This document shows, piece after piece, positions 1 to 9,048 of a DNA stretch of 64,000 nucleotides. This DNA is from DASRDU01 sp035560235. GTDB taxonomy: Bacteria; Acidobacteriota; Blastocatellia; RBC074. The notes under the pieces are model-generated. The model searched no databases, had not been told where the DNA came from, and saw only the letters and a program-made list of their open reading frames with translations. The stretch covers positions 1 through 64,000 of the forward strand of contig DATMAG010000016.1 in the NCBI GenBank assembly GCA_035560235.1, in the 5' to 3' direction. Every line of letters begins with the position of its first letter. Positions within the stretch are counted from its first letter, which is position 1. The position numbers and the translations under genes are program-made.

Positions 1-102
1 TGTTTCTGAGCGCCAAAGCTGTGAAAGCTGCGCCAGGCCGCAGCACTCCAAACGCTCCGCGTAACTGAAAGATCAGACTGCGACTCACCAACCATCATTC
101 TT

Positions 103-2955
103 ATGAATCTGCGGAATACTCTTTCTTCTGTGCTGCGCTTCGCGCTGCCTTTGCTGTTGCTGACGACCATTCACGCGCAGACTTTGAGTACTGCGACCGT
201 GCGCGGCCAGGTAACCGATCAGAACGGCGCGGCGCTCGCCAATACTGAAGTCGTCATCGTCAATCAGGTCACCGGCTGGAAGCGCGACACGCGCACCGAC
301 AGCAGCGGATATTACACGCTCGCCGGACTGCCGCTGACGGGACAATACAAACTGACCGTGAGCAGCGCCGGGTTTGCCACCGAAGAACTCGCACAGCTTG
401 AACTGCGGGCCGATGAAGCTGCGACCTTCAATTTCAGACTGCGCCCGGCAGGCCTGCAAAGCGAAGTCACGATCTTTGGCACGACAACCGGCGTGCGTTC
501 TGATTCAGCGCAACTCGGCACGCGGCTCGACCTTCAGAAAATTGACAACACGCCGATCCTCGGTCGCAAGATCACGACGCTGCCGCTGCTCAATTCAGCC
601 GTGCGGCCCGCGCGCGGCACGGGCGATCTGTTTCTCAACAACACGCTCTTTGTCATCAATGGCAGCGGTCGCCGTCAGACTTCGTTCACCGTTGACGGCA
701 GCACGGGCGATGACGCGTGGGGACGGCAGACGATCTTTACCAACGTGCCGTTCGCCGCGTTGCAGGAATTCACGGTGCTGACAAACAGCGTCTCGGCTGA
801 GTACGGGCGCACGACCGGCGGCGTCATCAACGTGGTCACGAAATCAGGCACGAATGACTTTCGCGGCGACCTGCTTTATCTGTGGCGTCCGGGCGGCATT
901 CAGGCGCGTCCGCCGCTGGTCAGCCAGGACACTGAAGACAAGCTGCATCAGTTCAGCGGCGCGATTTCAGGCCCGCTCGTCAAAGACCGCACGCATTTTT
1001 TCATTGCGGGTGAATACAACAATCAGGATCGTGATTCGGGCTTTCGTTCGGTTTCACCGAATCAGACTGTGCTGGCGGCAGGCGTCTTTACGGGGCAGTA
1101 TCGGCAGAGCCTGTTGCAGGCGCGGCTCGATCATCAGCTCAATCAGTCCAACACGCTGACGGGCCGCATCAATTTTGACCGCTTCTCAGATACCAACCCG
1201 TCTGATGCCGTCGGCGGCACGGCATTGCCAAGCGCGGCGCGCACCTTCAGGCGCGAGGCCTATTCAGCGCAGCTTTCAGAAACGGCGATCATCAGCCCGT
1301 CAATACTCAACGAAGCGCGCTTTCAGTTTCAGCTTGGCTCACCGATTACAAAATTCGATCCGGTCAGCCTGTCGCCGCAGTTTGTGCGGCCCGGCATTTC
1401 AACCGAAGGCGAATCGCGTTCGGCCAGTCTGATCAATCATCAGTATCAGATTGCCGACACGCTTTCGCTGACCAGAGGGCGGCATTACTTCAAATTCGGC
1501 GGCGATGCGATCTATTCAACTTCGGGCGGTTATGGACAGGAGTTCGGTTCCGGTTTCGTCCTCGGACAGTTTCGTTTTCGCGCCAGCGACAAGCCGACTT
1601 CGGCGCTGACGATTGCTGACGTGACGAACTTTACGCAAAGCTTCGGCAATGCGACCTACAACGTCACTGAATGGCTGTGGTCGCTGTTTGCGCAGGATAA
1701 CTTTCGCGTGCGGCCTGACCTGACGCTCAATCTTGGACTGCGTTATGAACGTCAGACCTTCACCGATGATGAAAACAACTTTGCGCCGCGTGTGGGCTTT
1801 GCGTGGAATCCGCGCCGCGATGCGCGAACAGTGGTGCGCGGCGGTTATGGCATCTATTACTCCGAAGTGCGCGCCAACAACGCCGCGAGCTATGCGCTGA
1901 GCGGGCCGACCGGCATCTTTACTTTCAGCGTCGCGCCGGGGCAGTTCGGCTTTCCGACTTCGCTTGTGCCGCTGCCAGCCTTTCCCGCAGGCGCAGCGCT
2001 GCCCGCGCGCGACATCGTAATTCGTCCGGGCCGTCGCAGTTATTACAGCCGGTTTTTTGATGTCTCGAAGCTGCGCGGTTATCCCGATGCGCTGCTCAAT
2101 CCGTATTCACAACAGGCCACGCTTGGCTTTGAACGCGAACTTGGGGCGAAGTGGTTTCTGAATGTTGATTACGTCTATCAGCACACGATCAGAATTGATC
2201 GCACGGTTGATCTGAACGCGCCCGCGCTGTTTATTCGCACGCAGCCGGGGCAGACGCGCTCAGCCGCAGCCGCCGACGCCACGCGCCCGATTACGCCCGT
2301 CAATAACGGCTTTCGGCGCATTCAGGCGACGATCAACGAAGGCAGCAGCATTTACAACGGGCTGCAGATCAATCTCAATCGCCGCTTCGGGCGCAGCTTT
2401 TCACTGCTTGCGAGTTACACCGAATCGCGCGTCATCAACACAGTCGAACCCGACGCGCCGGGCGGCGATCCGAACGATGCCAGTCAGCTCGGCAGGCTTG
2501 AGCGGGCGCACAGTCTGCTCGAACAAAAGCACCGCGCCGTCATCAGCGGCTGGTGGCAGTTGCCGTACCATTTCACCTTTGGTGGCGTGGCCTCGCTCGC
2601 TTCAGGTCGCCCGTTCAATTACACGACCGGAGTTGACAACAACGGCGACGGCGCGAATTCAGATCGCCCGGTCATCAGCGGCGAAGTCGTCCCGCGCAAC
2701 GCAGGCCGCGGCACGCCGCTTTATGACGTTGGCCTGTTCATCGAAAAGGAGTTCAGTTTCACTGAACACGTCCGCGCCAGCGTGCGCGCCGAGAGCTTCA
2801 ATTTATTCAATCATTCAAACATCGTCGGCAGGAACGGCACTTACGGCAATCTGGCGAGCGGCGTACCACCGGCCACTTTCGGCCAGCCGCTGCCGGGCAT
2901 TGCCAGCACCGAACCGGGCCGACAGTTTCAGTTTCAGTTCAGAGTCAGATTCTGA
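103..2955 (+). CDS. TonB-dependent receptor, Oar-like, with carboxypeptidase regulatory-like domain
   Basis: 950-residue outer-membrane protein. A signal peptide (residues 1-25, ending IHAQ) is followed by a carboxypeptidase-regulatory-like beta-sandwich (about 30-110; GQVTDQNGAAL, SSGYYTLAGLPLTG), a plug domain (about 135-250; SFTVDG, VSAEYGRTTGGVINVVTKSG) and a long beta-barrel ending in the aromatic terminus FRVRF that outer-membrane barrels need for assembly. This is the usual architecture of acidobacterial Oar-like transporters, which import large or unknown substrates with TonB energy. I see no clear TonB box and no ligand-specific feature. The ATG start gives a good signal peptide. No partner gene is adjacent; an ABC exporter operon follows after a large inverted repeat. 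Family assignment is firm, substrate unknown. Confidence 0.9.
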   Translation: MNLRNTLSSVLRFALPLLLLTTIHAQTLSTATVRGQVTDQNGAALANTEVVIVNQVTGWKRDTRTDSSGYYTLAGLPLTGQYKLTVSSAGFATEELAQLELRADEAATFNFRLRPAGLQSEVTIFGTTTGVRSDSAQLGTRLDLQKIDNTPILGRKITTLPLLNSAVRPARGTGDLFLNNTLFVINGSGRRQTSFTVDGSTGDDAWGRQTIFTNVPFAALQEFTVLTNSVSAEYGRTTGGVINVVTKSGTNDFRGDLLYLWRPGGIQARPPLVSQDTEDKLHQFSGAISGPLVKDRTHFFIAGEYNNQDRDSGFRSVSPNQTVLAAGVFTGQYRQSLLQARLDHQLNQSNTLTGRINFDRFSDTNPSDAVGGTALPSAARTFRREAYSAQLSETAIISPSILNEARFQFQLGSPITKFDPVSLSPQFVRPGISTEGESRSASLINHQYQIADTLSLTRGRHYFKFGGDAIYSTSGGYGQEFGSGFVLGQFRFRASDKPTSALTIADVTNFTQSFGNATYNVTEWLWSLFAQDNFRVRPDLTLNLGLRYERQTFTDDENNFAPRVGFAWNPRRDARTVVRGGYGIYYSEVRANNAASYALSGPTGIFTFSVAPGQFGFPTSLVPLPAFPAGAALPARDIVIRPGRRSYYSRFFDVSKLRGYPDALLNPYSQQATLGFERELGAKWFLNVDYVYQHTIRIDRTVDLNAPALFIRTQPGQTRSAAAADATRPITPVNNGFRRIQATINEGSSIYNGLQINLNRRFGRSFSLLASYTESRVINTVEPDAPGGDPNDASQLGRLERAHSLLEQKHRAVISGWWQLPYHFTFGGVASLASGRPFNYTTGVDNNGDGANSDRPVISGEVVPRNAGRGTPLYDVGLFIEKEFSFTEHVRASVRAESFNLFNHSNIVGRNGTYGNLASGVPPATFGQPLPGIASTEPGRQFQFQFRVRF

Positions 2956-3001
2956 AACCTGATGACTGTACCGCAATACTGACAGTAACTATAACTTCGC
3001 C

Positions 3002-3085
3002 AGACGGTGTTTGGAGTTCCAGCTTTAGCTGGTCTGTATTCAATTCAAAGCAGACCAGCTAAAGCTGGAACTCCAAACACCGTCT
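3002..3085. repeat. Perfect 35-bp inverted repeat with 14-bp spacer
   Basis: Arms at 3002-3036 and 3051-3085 are exactly complementary over 35 bp. Each arm contains a smaller palindrome (CCAGCTTTAGCTGG, 6-bp arms). It lies between the TonB receptor stop and the ABC ATPase start. Translation of either arm gives a string like VPALAGL, which I recall seeing in spurious acidobacterial ORFs, so it may be one copy of a genome-wide element. It could end transcription of the receptor gene as a very stable stem, but there is no T tract. Confidence 0.85.
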
Positions 3086-3117
3086 CACGGAGCGGCCTGA
3101 TTAAGGCCATTGCAACG

Positions 3118-3804
3118 ATGCTCAAAGCCAGCAAGATCACCAGACGATTTGGCAAAAGCACTGTGCTTGACCAGGTCAGTTTCTCAGTGCCGGAAGGCGA
3201 AGTGCTTGGTTTGATCGGGCCGAACGGCGCGGGCAAGACGACGCTCTTTGAATGTCTGGCCGGACTGCTGACGGCTGATGCCGGTGAAGTTGTTTTTCGT
3301 GACGGGGCGGCGCGGCGCGACACGCTCTTTTATCTGCCCGATGGCATCCGGCCCTGGGCCGGGCAGACGACCGGATTTGCGCTCAGGTTCTTTGCCGGTC
3401 TGTTCGGGCGTAATCAGAGCGAATGTGATGAACTGATCGCAGCGCTCAAACTTGAAAGGCTGCTGAACTCACGCATCGGGTCGCTGTCAAAGGGCGAATG
3501 CAAGCGGACGCTGCTGGCGCTGAGCCTGCTTGCGCCGCAGCCGCTGCTGCTGCTCGATGAACCGTTTGACGGACTCGACCTGCGGCAGACGCGCGATGTG
3601 ATGACGCTGCTGCGGGCGCAGAAAACAAAGGGCCGCACGCTCTTTCTTTCGATTCACCAGTTGACCGATGCGGCGCGGGTCTGTGACCGGCTGGTGCTGC
3701 TGAGCGCGGGCCGCGTGGTCGGCGCTGGCACACTGACGGAATTGAAAGCCGCTGCCGGATTGCGTGAAGGCGGGCTGGAGGAGGTCTTTCTTGCGCTCAC
3801 TTAG
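3118..3804 (+). CDS. ABC transporter ATP-binding protein
   Basis: 228-residue ABC-type ATPase. Visible motifs are Walker A (GPNGAGKTT, about residues 36-44), the signature region SLSKGECKR, Walker B (LLLLDEPFDGLD) and a switch histidine (LSIHQ). The signature begins SKGE rather than SGGQ/SGGE, as in other exporter ATPases of the ABC-2 class. An open frame begins at GTG 3007, but that would translate through the inverted repeat; the ATG at 3118 (MLKASKITRRFG) is the normal start of the family. The gene overlaps the permease by 14 bp, so the two are translationally coupled. Likely role: powers export by, or conformational change in, the neighbouring membrane subunit. Substrate not predictable. 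Confidence 0.88.
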   Translation: MLKASKITRRFGKSTVLDQVSFSVPEGEVLGLIGPNGAGKTTLFECLAGLLTADAGEVVFRDGAARRDTLFYLPDGIRPWAGQTTGFALRFFAGLFGRNQSECDELIAALKLERLLNSRIGSLSKGECKRTLLALSLLAPQPLLLLDEPFDGLDLRQTRDVMTLLRAQKTKGRTLFLSIHQLTDAARVCDRLVLLSAGRVVGAGTLTELKAAAGLREGGLEEVFLALT

Positions 3805-5107
3805 CTGGCTGCTGCGAATGGACTGGCGCGAACTGATGGCCTCGCGGGCGTGGTGGCTGCTGCTGGTGATGATCGGCCCGCTCGTCGGTCACGGCTTCAT
3901 CACGGCGGTCAGGCTTTATGCCGAAGCGAGTGGCATTGATGGCCGTCCGGCGGCATTGCCGCAGGGACTGACGCCGCTTGACGGGCTGCTGGTTCCGGCC
4001 TTTGGCGCATACGATCTGATTCTGACGCTGCTTTTTCCCTTCGTCGTCATTCGCCTGATCGCGGCTGAAAAAGAGAGCGGCGCGCTGAAGCTGATGTTGC
4101 AGGGGCCTGCCGGACTTGCGACGCAGTTGTTTTCAAAAGCCAGCGTGATACTGGGCGGCTGGCTGATTGCGCTGATTCCCGGATTCATCGCGCTCGTGCT
4201 CTGGAAGTTTTACGGCGGCCATCTGCATCGGCCTGAAACGTTGAATCTGCTGCTCGGTTATCTGCTGCGCATGCTGCTCAGCGCAGGCGTCGCCGCAGCG
4301 GCGGCGGCGATAGCGAGCAACGCGGCAGGCGCAGCGATTGCCACGCTCGGTTTTACGGTTGGAACCTGGGCGCTTGATTTCATCGCTGCCGGTCGCGGTG
4401 GCTGGATGCAGGCTGTGGCGGCGTACACGCCGACGGCGGCGCTGCGCGTCTTTGAGCAGGGACTGTTTCGCGCCAGCACTGTGCTTGTGATTATCGTGCT
4501 GGCTCTCGGCGGCTTTGCGCTCGCGGCAATCTGGCTGCCGCCGGGCAGGCGAATGATGACGCGATTCGCGCAGACAGGCGCGCTGCTGCTGGCAGTAACA
4601 ATGCTCGCGTGGAGCGGTTCACTGCTGCGCGCTTCATCTGATCTGAGCGAAAACCGGCGCAATTCATTTTCAGCGGCTGAAGAAGCGGCGCTGCGACGCA
4701 TCAGCGAGCCGCTGCACATCACGGTTTACCTGGCCGCAGAAGACCCGCGCCTGATGGATCTGGAACGCAACATCATCAGCAAACTGGCGCGCCTGCTGCC
4801 GCGCGTTGAAGTTGATTACGCCGCGCAAAGCCGCACCGGACTCTTTGAAGGCGCGGATGAGCATTACGGCGAAATCTGGTACGAAATGAACGGCAATAAA
4901 GTCATGAGCCGTTCGACGACCGAACCCATCGTGATTGAAACCATTTGCGAACTGGCCCGCGTGCCTGCGCCGTCGCAGTCTGAAGAGAACTCTTTTGCCG
5001 GACACCCGCTGGCGGCGCGTCCCACAGGCGCGGCGCTGATCTTTTATGTTGCGTGGCCTGTTGTGGTCGCGCTGGCCTGGTGCTTATTTCACTTCCGAAG
5101 GAGCTGA
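3791..5107 (+). CDS. ABC-2 type permease fused to a GldG-like periplasmic domain
   Basis: 438-residue membrane protein. About six hydrophobic segments (starting near LLLVMIGPLVGHGFI and LILTLLFPFVVIRLI) form an ABC-2 permease in the N-terminal 60 percent, with the usual cytoplasmic EKESGALKLMLQ segment after helix 2. After a helix near residue 270 comes a soluble segment (LSENRRNSFSAAEE to about residue 400) resembling the DUF4350/GldG-like auxiliary domain, then a last helix and FRRS. Start choice: GGAGGAGG at 3777-3784 sits 6 bp before TTG 3791, which fits much better than GTG 3764. Overlaps the ATPase gene and ends 1 bp before the next start, so it is the middle gene of a three-gene operon. 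Gliding-type GldF/GldG complexes are relatives, but no other gliding gene is present. Confidence 0.8.
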   Translation: MRSLSWLLRMDWRELMASRAWWLLLVMIGPLVGHGFITAVRLYAEASGIDGRPAALPQGLTPLDGLLVPAFGAYDLILTLLFPFVVIRLIAAEKESGALKLMLQGPAGLATQLFSKASVILGGWLIALIPGFIALVLWKFYGGHLHRPETLNLLLGYLLRMLLSAGVAAAAAAIASNAAGAAIATLGFTVGTWALDFIAAGRGGWMQAVAAYTPTAALRVFEQGLFRASTVLVIIVLALGGFALAAIWLPPGRRMMTRFAQTGALLLAVTMLAWSGSLLRASSDLSENRRNSFSAAEEAALRRISEPLHITVYLAAEDPRLMDLERNIISKLARLLPRVEVDYAAQSRTGLFEGADEHYGEIWYEMNGNKVMSRSTTEPIVIETICELARVPAPSQSEENSFAGHPLAARPTGAALIFYVAWPVVVALAWCLFHFRRS

Positions 5108-5108
5108 C

Positions 5109-5846
5109 ATGAAAAAACTGATTGTGCTGATCTGCTGCCTGCTGCTGAGCCTGACGGCCATTGCACAGAACGCAAAGAAGGCGAACAAAACACCGAAGAA
5201 CATTCACGTTGATCTGACGAAAGAAAAGGTCGGCGGTGATTCATCAAAGTTTCTGTCGGTCGTCGGCAACTGGGGTATTGTGCAGGATGACAACAAAAAG
5301 GTGCTGATGGTTGACGGCAGGCAGTGGAAGCGCGGGCAGCCCGCCGGAGGCCTCGCTGACAAGGCCCGCGCCATTTACGGCGCGAAGCACGAGGAGTTCA
5401 TTGATAACGTCAAAGCCTTCGCTTACTTCCCCTACACCGTTGCCAGAGAGATTCCAGATTTTCAGAACGGCGAAATTTCGATGCGCTTCAAACTCATCGA
5501 AGGCGCGCTCGATCAGTGCGCAGGCATTCTCTTCAATCTGAAACCGAACGGCGATTATCTGACCGTGCGCTTCAACGGCAAGGAAGACAATCTGGTGCTG
5601 TGGAAGTTTGAGAAAGGCAAGCGCAGCTTCGTCAAAAAAGGCTCTGAAAACATGCCCCTGGCGATGAAGCAGTGGCACAGCATGAAAATCGCCGTGCACG
5701 GTCAGAAGCTAGAAGGCTGGCTCAACGGCAAGCTGCTCCTTGAATATGACCTGCCCGCGCCCGTCTCAGGCAAAATCGGCCTGTGGTCAAAGACCGACAG
5801 CGTTTCATACTTCGACGATTTCACTATCATGCCGACAGCCAACTGA
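5109..5846 (+). CDS. Secreted ConA-like (DUF1080/LamG-type) protein
   Basis: 245 residues with a clear signal peptide (MKKLIVLICCLLLSLTAIAQ). The body is a beta-rich fold with the alternating pattern of concanavalin A-like domains: GEISMRFKLIEG, CAGILFNLKPNGDYLTVRFN, WHSMKIAVHG, LEGWLNGKLLLEYDL, GKIGLWSKTDSVSYFDDFTI. This run of motifs is typical of the DUF1080/3-keto-disaccharide hydrolase-like superfamily and of laminin-G-type sugar binders. No catalytic residue can be assigned. The ATG at 5109 follows AAGGAG with proper spacing and a 1-bp gap from the permease stop, so it is co-translated with the ABC operon. It may be the exported or surface-bound partner of that transporter; this is inference from position. 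Confidence 0.75.
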   Translation: MKKLIVLICCLLLSLTAIAQNAKKANKTPKNIHVDLTKEKVGGDSSKFLSVVGNWGIVQDDNKKVLMVDGRQWKRGQPAGGLADKARAIYGAKHEEFIDNVKAFAYFPYTVAREIPDFQNGEISMRFKLIEGALDQCAGILFNLKPNGDYLTVRFNGKEDNLVLWKFEKGKRSFVKKGSENMPLAMKQWHSMKIAVHGQKLEGWLNGKLLLEYDLPAPVSGKIGLWSKTDSVSYFDDFTIMPTAN

Positions 5847-5857
5847 CGGCGCGATGT

Positions 5858-6003
5858 CACGAAGCCACACGAAGAGGCACGAAGAATTTTTTGACAGGAC
5901 TGACAGGATGATCAGGACAGGATCAGACCTTTCAGAGTAATAATCCTGCCCATTCTGTGAATCCTGTCTGATGTTTCTTCGTGCCTCTTCGTGTGGCTTC
6001 GTG
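5858..6003. repeat. Intergenic inverted repeat, 29-bp perfect arms (CACGAAG family)
   Basis: Arms 5858-5886 and 5975-6003 are perfectly complementary; each is built from the short direct repeat CACGAAG. The 88-bp spacer contains a second, imperfect pair (GACAGGATGATCAGGACAGG against AATCCTGTCTGATG). The element fills most of the space between the ConA-like gene and the second TonB receptor, ending 28 bp before its start codon. Strings like this recur in intergenic DNA of many phyla. It could form a cruciform or a long RNA hairpin in the 5' leader of the receptor mRNA. Confidence 0.85.
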
Positions 6004-6031
6004 GAAAACATATTTCAGATTGCTACCCCTT

Positions 6032-8752
6032 ATGAAAAGTAAAGCTGACGTTGCAATTCTTCTGGCAGGTCTGATTCTGCTGCTCACCGTTTCAATCTTT
6101 GCGCAGTCAGCGGGTGAAATTTCCGGCACGGTCACGGATGCGGCTGGCAATGCGCTCGCGCAGGCTTCGATCAGCCTGCTCAATGCGCGACAGGCGGTGC
6201 TGGCGACGACGCAGACCGATGCGCAGGGACAATTCACAATGCGCGGCATTGCGCCGGGCAATTATGAAATCATCGTGACCAGTCGCGGCTTTGCCACAAA
6301 ACGCCAGGCGGTGCGCGTGCCGTCGCCTGAAGCCGCTCAGCTCAGCATTTCGCTCGGTCTGTCAGGCATCGCTGAAGAAGTCACGATCACGGCTGATCTC
6401 GGCCTCGCGCAGAACCGCGATGAATCTTCGCAGCAGGTCAACGTGATTGGCGAAGCGCAGCTTGAGGAGCGCGCCAAAGCCGTGCTGGCGCAGGTGGCGA
6501 ATGAAGAACCCGGTTTACAGTTGCAGCGCACCAGCCCGACCATCGGTGGCGTGTTTGTGCGCGGGCTGACGGGCAACAAGGTGGTCACTTACATTGACGG
6601 CATTCGCTATTCGACTTCAGCAATGCGCGGCGGCATCAGCACGTTTTTCAATCTGACCGATGCGGGCAGTCTGCGCGCGGTTGAAATCCTGCGCGGCCCG
6701 AACAGCGCACAGTTCGGCAGCGATTCGATTGGCGGCAGTCTGCAACTGATTCCGCGTGTCCCGCTCTTCACTTCGGGCAACAAAGAGGTTCACGGACAGA
6801 TCGGGACTTTCTTCAACAGCGCCGATCTGAGTTTTGGCAACAGCACGACGCTCACCTTTGGCGGGCCTGAACTCGCCGTGCTTGTCAACCTCAACGGGCA
6901 TCGCGTCAATACGCTGCGTCCGGGCGGCGGTTACGACACGCACGCGGCAGTGGCCCGCTTTCTGGGGCTGCGTTCGGATATTTTTGGCGAACGACTGACC
7001 GACACGGCATTCACGCAATACGGCGGAGTGTTTCGGCTGAGTTATCTGCTGGCGCCTTCGCAGCAACTGACGGTGCATTATCAGCGCGGGCAGCAGGACG
7101 GCGGCAAGCGTTACGATCAGACGCTCGGTGGTGACGGCAATCTGATTGCTGACCTGCGCAATCTGATGCTCGATTTCTTTTACACAAGATATGAAAAGCA
7201 GAACGCCGGATGGTTCGATACGGCTTCGCTTTCATATTCATACAACACGCAGCGCGAAGAGCGCGTCAATCAGGGCGGCAACGGCAATCCGAACGGCGCG
7301 ATCACACATCAGTACGAACGCACTTCGGCGAACGGTGTGCAGGCGCAGCTCGCAAAGCACTGGTCAGCACGCAACAGTCTGGTGATTGGCGGCGATTTTT
7401 ACCGCGACCGCGTCAAGGCTCCGGCTTACACGGTCAACCCGGTCAACAATGCCGTTACGCTTTCGCGCCCGCGTGTGCCGGACAAAGCGACCTATCGCAG
7501 CGGCGGCCTGTATGCTCAGGATGTCTGGATTGCCATTCCTGAAAGATTGCGCCTCGTGGCGAGCCTGCGTTACAGCGCGGCTGCTTACACTTCAAAGGCC
7601 GCGAACAGCCCGCTCGTCAGCGGTCAGCCGCTCTGGCCTGATGATTCACTGAGCGTTGATGCCGTCACGCCGCGTTTTGGCGCAGTGCTGACCGTGGCGC
7701 CGGGCCTGACGCTGTCAGCGCAGGTCAGTCGCGGCTTTCGCGCGCCGCACATCACCGACCTCGGCACGCTCGGTCTGACAGGCAACGGCTTTGAAGTCGC
7801 CGTCGCAGACCTCGCGGGCAAAGGCGCAACCATCGGCACAACCGCTGATCGCAACGCCGTTTCAAGCGGCCAGGCCGCGGCGCAGCTCAAACCTGAAACA
7901 AGCTGGAGCTATGAAGGCGGCATTCACTGGCGGCACAAACGAATTGATGCTGATGTCAACGGCTTCGTCAACAACATCTATGACAACATTGCCGTGCAGT
8001 CGCTGATTCTGCCGCCGGGCGCAACAGGGCTGTCATTCGGCGGGCAGACCGTGACCTCGCAGCTTGCCAGCGGCGTGGTCTTCGTTCCGGCCTCAACCAA
8101 TCCGGTGCTGGTGCGCGCCAATTTCGGTGACGCTCAGATCGTCGGCATCGAACAATCATTCGATGCGCGGCTGACGACATCGCTGTCGGTCGGCAACACG
8201 TTTACGTGGCTGCACGCTGAAGACAAGAGAACCGGGCTGCCGCCCAACATCGAAGGCGGCACGCCCGCGCCGCAGGGCTGGGCTTATCTGCGTTACGAAT
8301 CAGCGCGTGGCCATTTCCGGATTGAGCCGTATGTTTACGCCGCCCGGCGTCAGACGCGGCTGTCAAGCCTCGACCTCGAAGACCGCAGAACCGGCGCGAC
8401 CCGTTCGCGCTCTAACATTGCGAACTTCTTTCAGCGCGGCGCAACGGTACGCGGGCTGATTGATGCTGGCGCAGACGGACGCTTCGGCACATCTGACGAC
8501 AAACTGAAAGCAACCGGCGAAACGCTCGCGCAGGTGCAGAATCGCGTGCTCGGCAATGCGACGAGCGCGCCGCTGTTTACTTACATTCCCGGTTTTGTGA
8601 CTTTCGGGATTCGTGGCGGCGTGCGTTTTGGTGAACGCCACGAAGTTCTGTTTGACCTCGAAAACCTCAACGATAAAAATTATCGCGGCATCAGCTGGGG
8701 CATTGACGCGCCGGGACGCGGCATCAGCGCGCGGTACAATTTCAGATTTTGA
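6032..8752 (+). CDS. TonB-dependent receptor with carboxypeptidase regulatory-like domain
   Basis: 906 residues. Signal peptide ending SIFAQ, a carboxypeptidase-regulatory-like domain (about 27-110; SGTVTDAAGNAL, GQFTMRGIAPGNYEI), then a canonical plug (about 120-250; GVFVRGLTGNKVVTYIDGIR, VEILRGPNSAQFGSDSIGGSLQL) and a barrel ending SARYNFRF. The plug is closer to classical siderophore/heme/cobalamin receptors (CirA/HemR type) than the receptor at 103-2955, so a small metal chelate or heme-like ligand is plausible; this is inference. The ATG at 6032 was preferred to an upstream in-frame start at 5981 because it begins the signal peptide and the longer version would translate the inverted repeat. 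No TonB/ExbBD genes nearby. Confidence 0.9.
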   Translation: MKSKADVAILLAGLILLLTVSIFAQSAGEISGTVTDAAGNALAQASISLLNARQAVLATTQTDAQGQFTMRGIAPGNYEIIVTSRGFATKRQAVRVPSPEAAQLSISLGLSGIAEEVTITADLGLAQNRDESSQQVNVIGEAQLEERAKAVLAQVANEEPGLQLQRTSPTIGGVFVRGLTGNKVVTYIDGIRYSTSAMRGGISTFFNLTDAGSLRAVEILRGPNSAQFGSDSIGGSLQLIPRVPLFTSGNKEVHGQIGTFFNSADLSFGNSTTLTFGGPELAVLVNLNGHRVNTLRPGGGYDTHAAVARFLGLRSDIFGERLTDTAFTQYGGVFRLSYLLAPSQQLTVHYQRGQQDGGKRYDQTLGGDGNLIADLRNLMLDFFYTRYEKQNAGWFDTASLSYSYNTQREERVNQGGNGNPNGAITHQYERTSANGVQAQLAKHWSARNSLVIGGDFYRDRVKAPAYTVNPVNNAVTLSRPRVPDKATYRSGGLYAQDVWIAIPERLRLVASLRYSAAAYTSKAANSPLVSGQPLWPDDSLSVDAVTPRFGAVLTVAPGLTLSAQVSRGFRAPHITDLGTLGLTGNGFEVAVADLAGKGATIGTTADRNAVSSGQAAAQLKPETSWSYEGGIHWRHKRIDADVNGFVNNIYDNIAVQSLILPPGATGLSFGGQTVTSQLASGVVFVPASTNPVLVRANFGDAQIVGIEQSFDARLTTSLSVGNTFTWLHAEDKRTGLPPNIEGGTPAPQGWAYLRYESARGHFRIEPYVYAARRQTRLSSLDLEDRRTGATRSRSNIANFFQRGATVRGLIDAGADGRFGTSDDKLKATGETLAQVQNRVLGNATSAPLFTYIPGFVTFGIRGGVRFGERHEVLFDLENLNDKNYRGISWGIDAPGRGISARYNFRF

Positions 8753-8756
8753 AAAT

Positions 8757-9037
8757 GAATGGAACGCGGATAGAACGGCTGTGACGGATCAGACCGGATC
8801 TGATCCGTCTTTATCCGCCACGATCAGTTTCATCCGCGTTCTGTTTGTAGTCAGAGAATAGAATACGGATAGAACAGATGCGGCGGATCAGTGCGGATGA
8901 TCTGTTTTGGTCAGTGCCATCAGTTTCATCCGCGTTCTATTTTGCTCAGCTAATGGAACACGGATTGAACAGATCAGGACGGATGAAGACTGATTATCCG
9001 TGCTGATCAGTCGCATCAGTGTCATCCGCGTTCCATT
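8757..9037. repeat. Three tandem palindromic units of about 90 bp (GCGGAT/ATCCGC family)
   Basis: Three units (about 8757-8842, 8855-8938, 8953-9034) share one plan: a GAACGCGGAT-like left end, a variable middle, and CATCCGCGTTC at the right end. Units 1 and 2 share an exact 18-bp right end (8825-8842 and 8921-8938). Unit 1 contains a perfect 11-bp hairpin (8783-8793 with 8799-8809). Together they occupy almost the whole 296-bp gap between the TonB receptor and thpR. Confidence 0.8.
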
Positions 9038-9048
9038 CCCGTATTCGC

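Noticed and set aside
3007..3117. Longer N-terminus for the ABC ATPase beginning at GTG 3007
   Set aside because: The extra 37 residues are translation of the 35-bp inverted repeat; the family N-terminus begins at ATG 3118.
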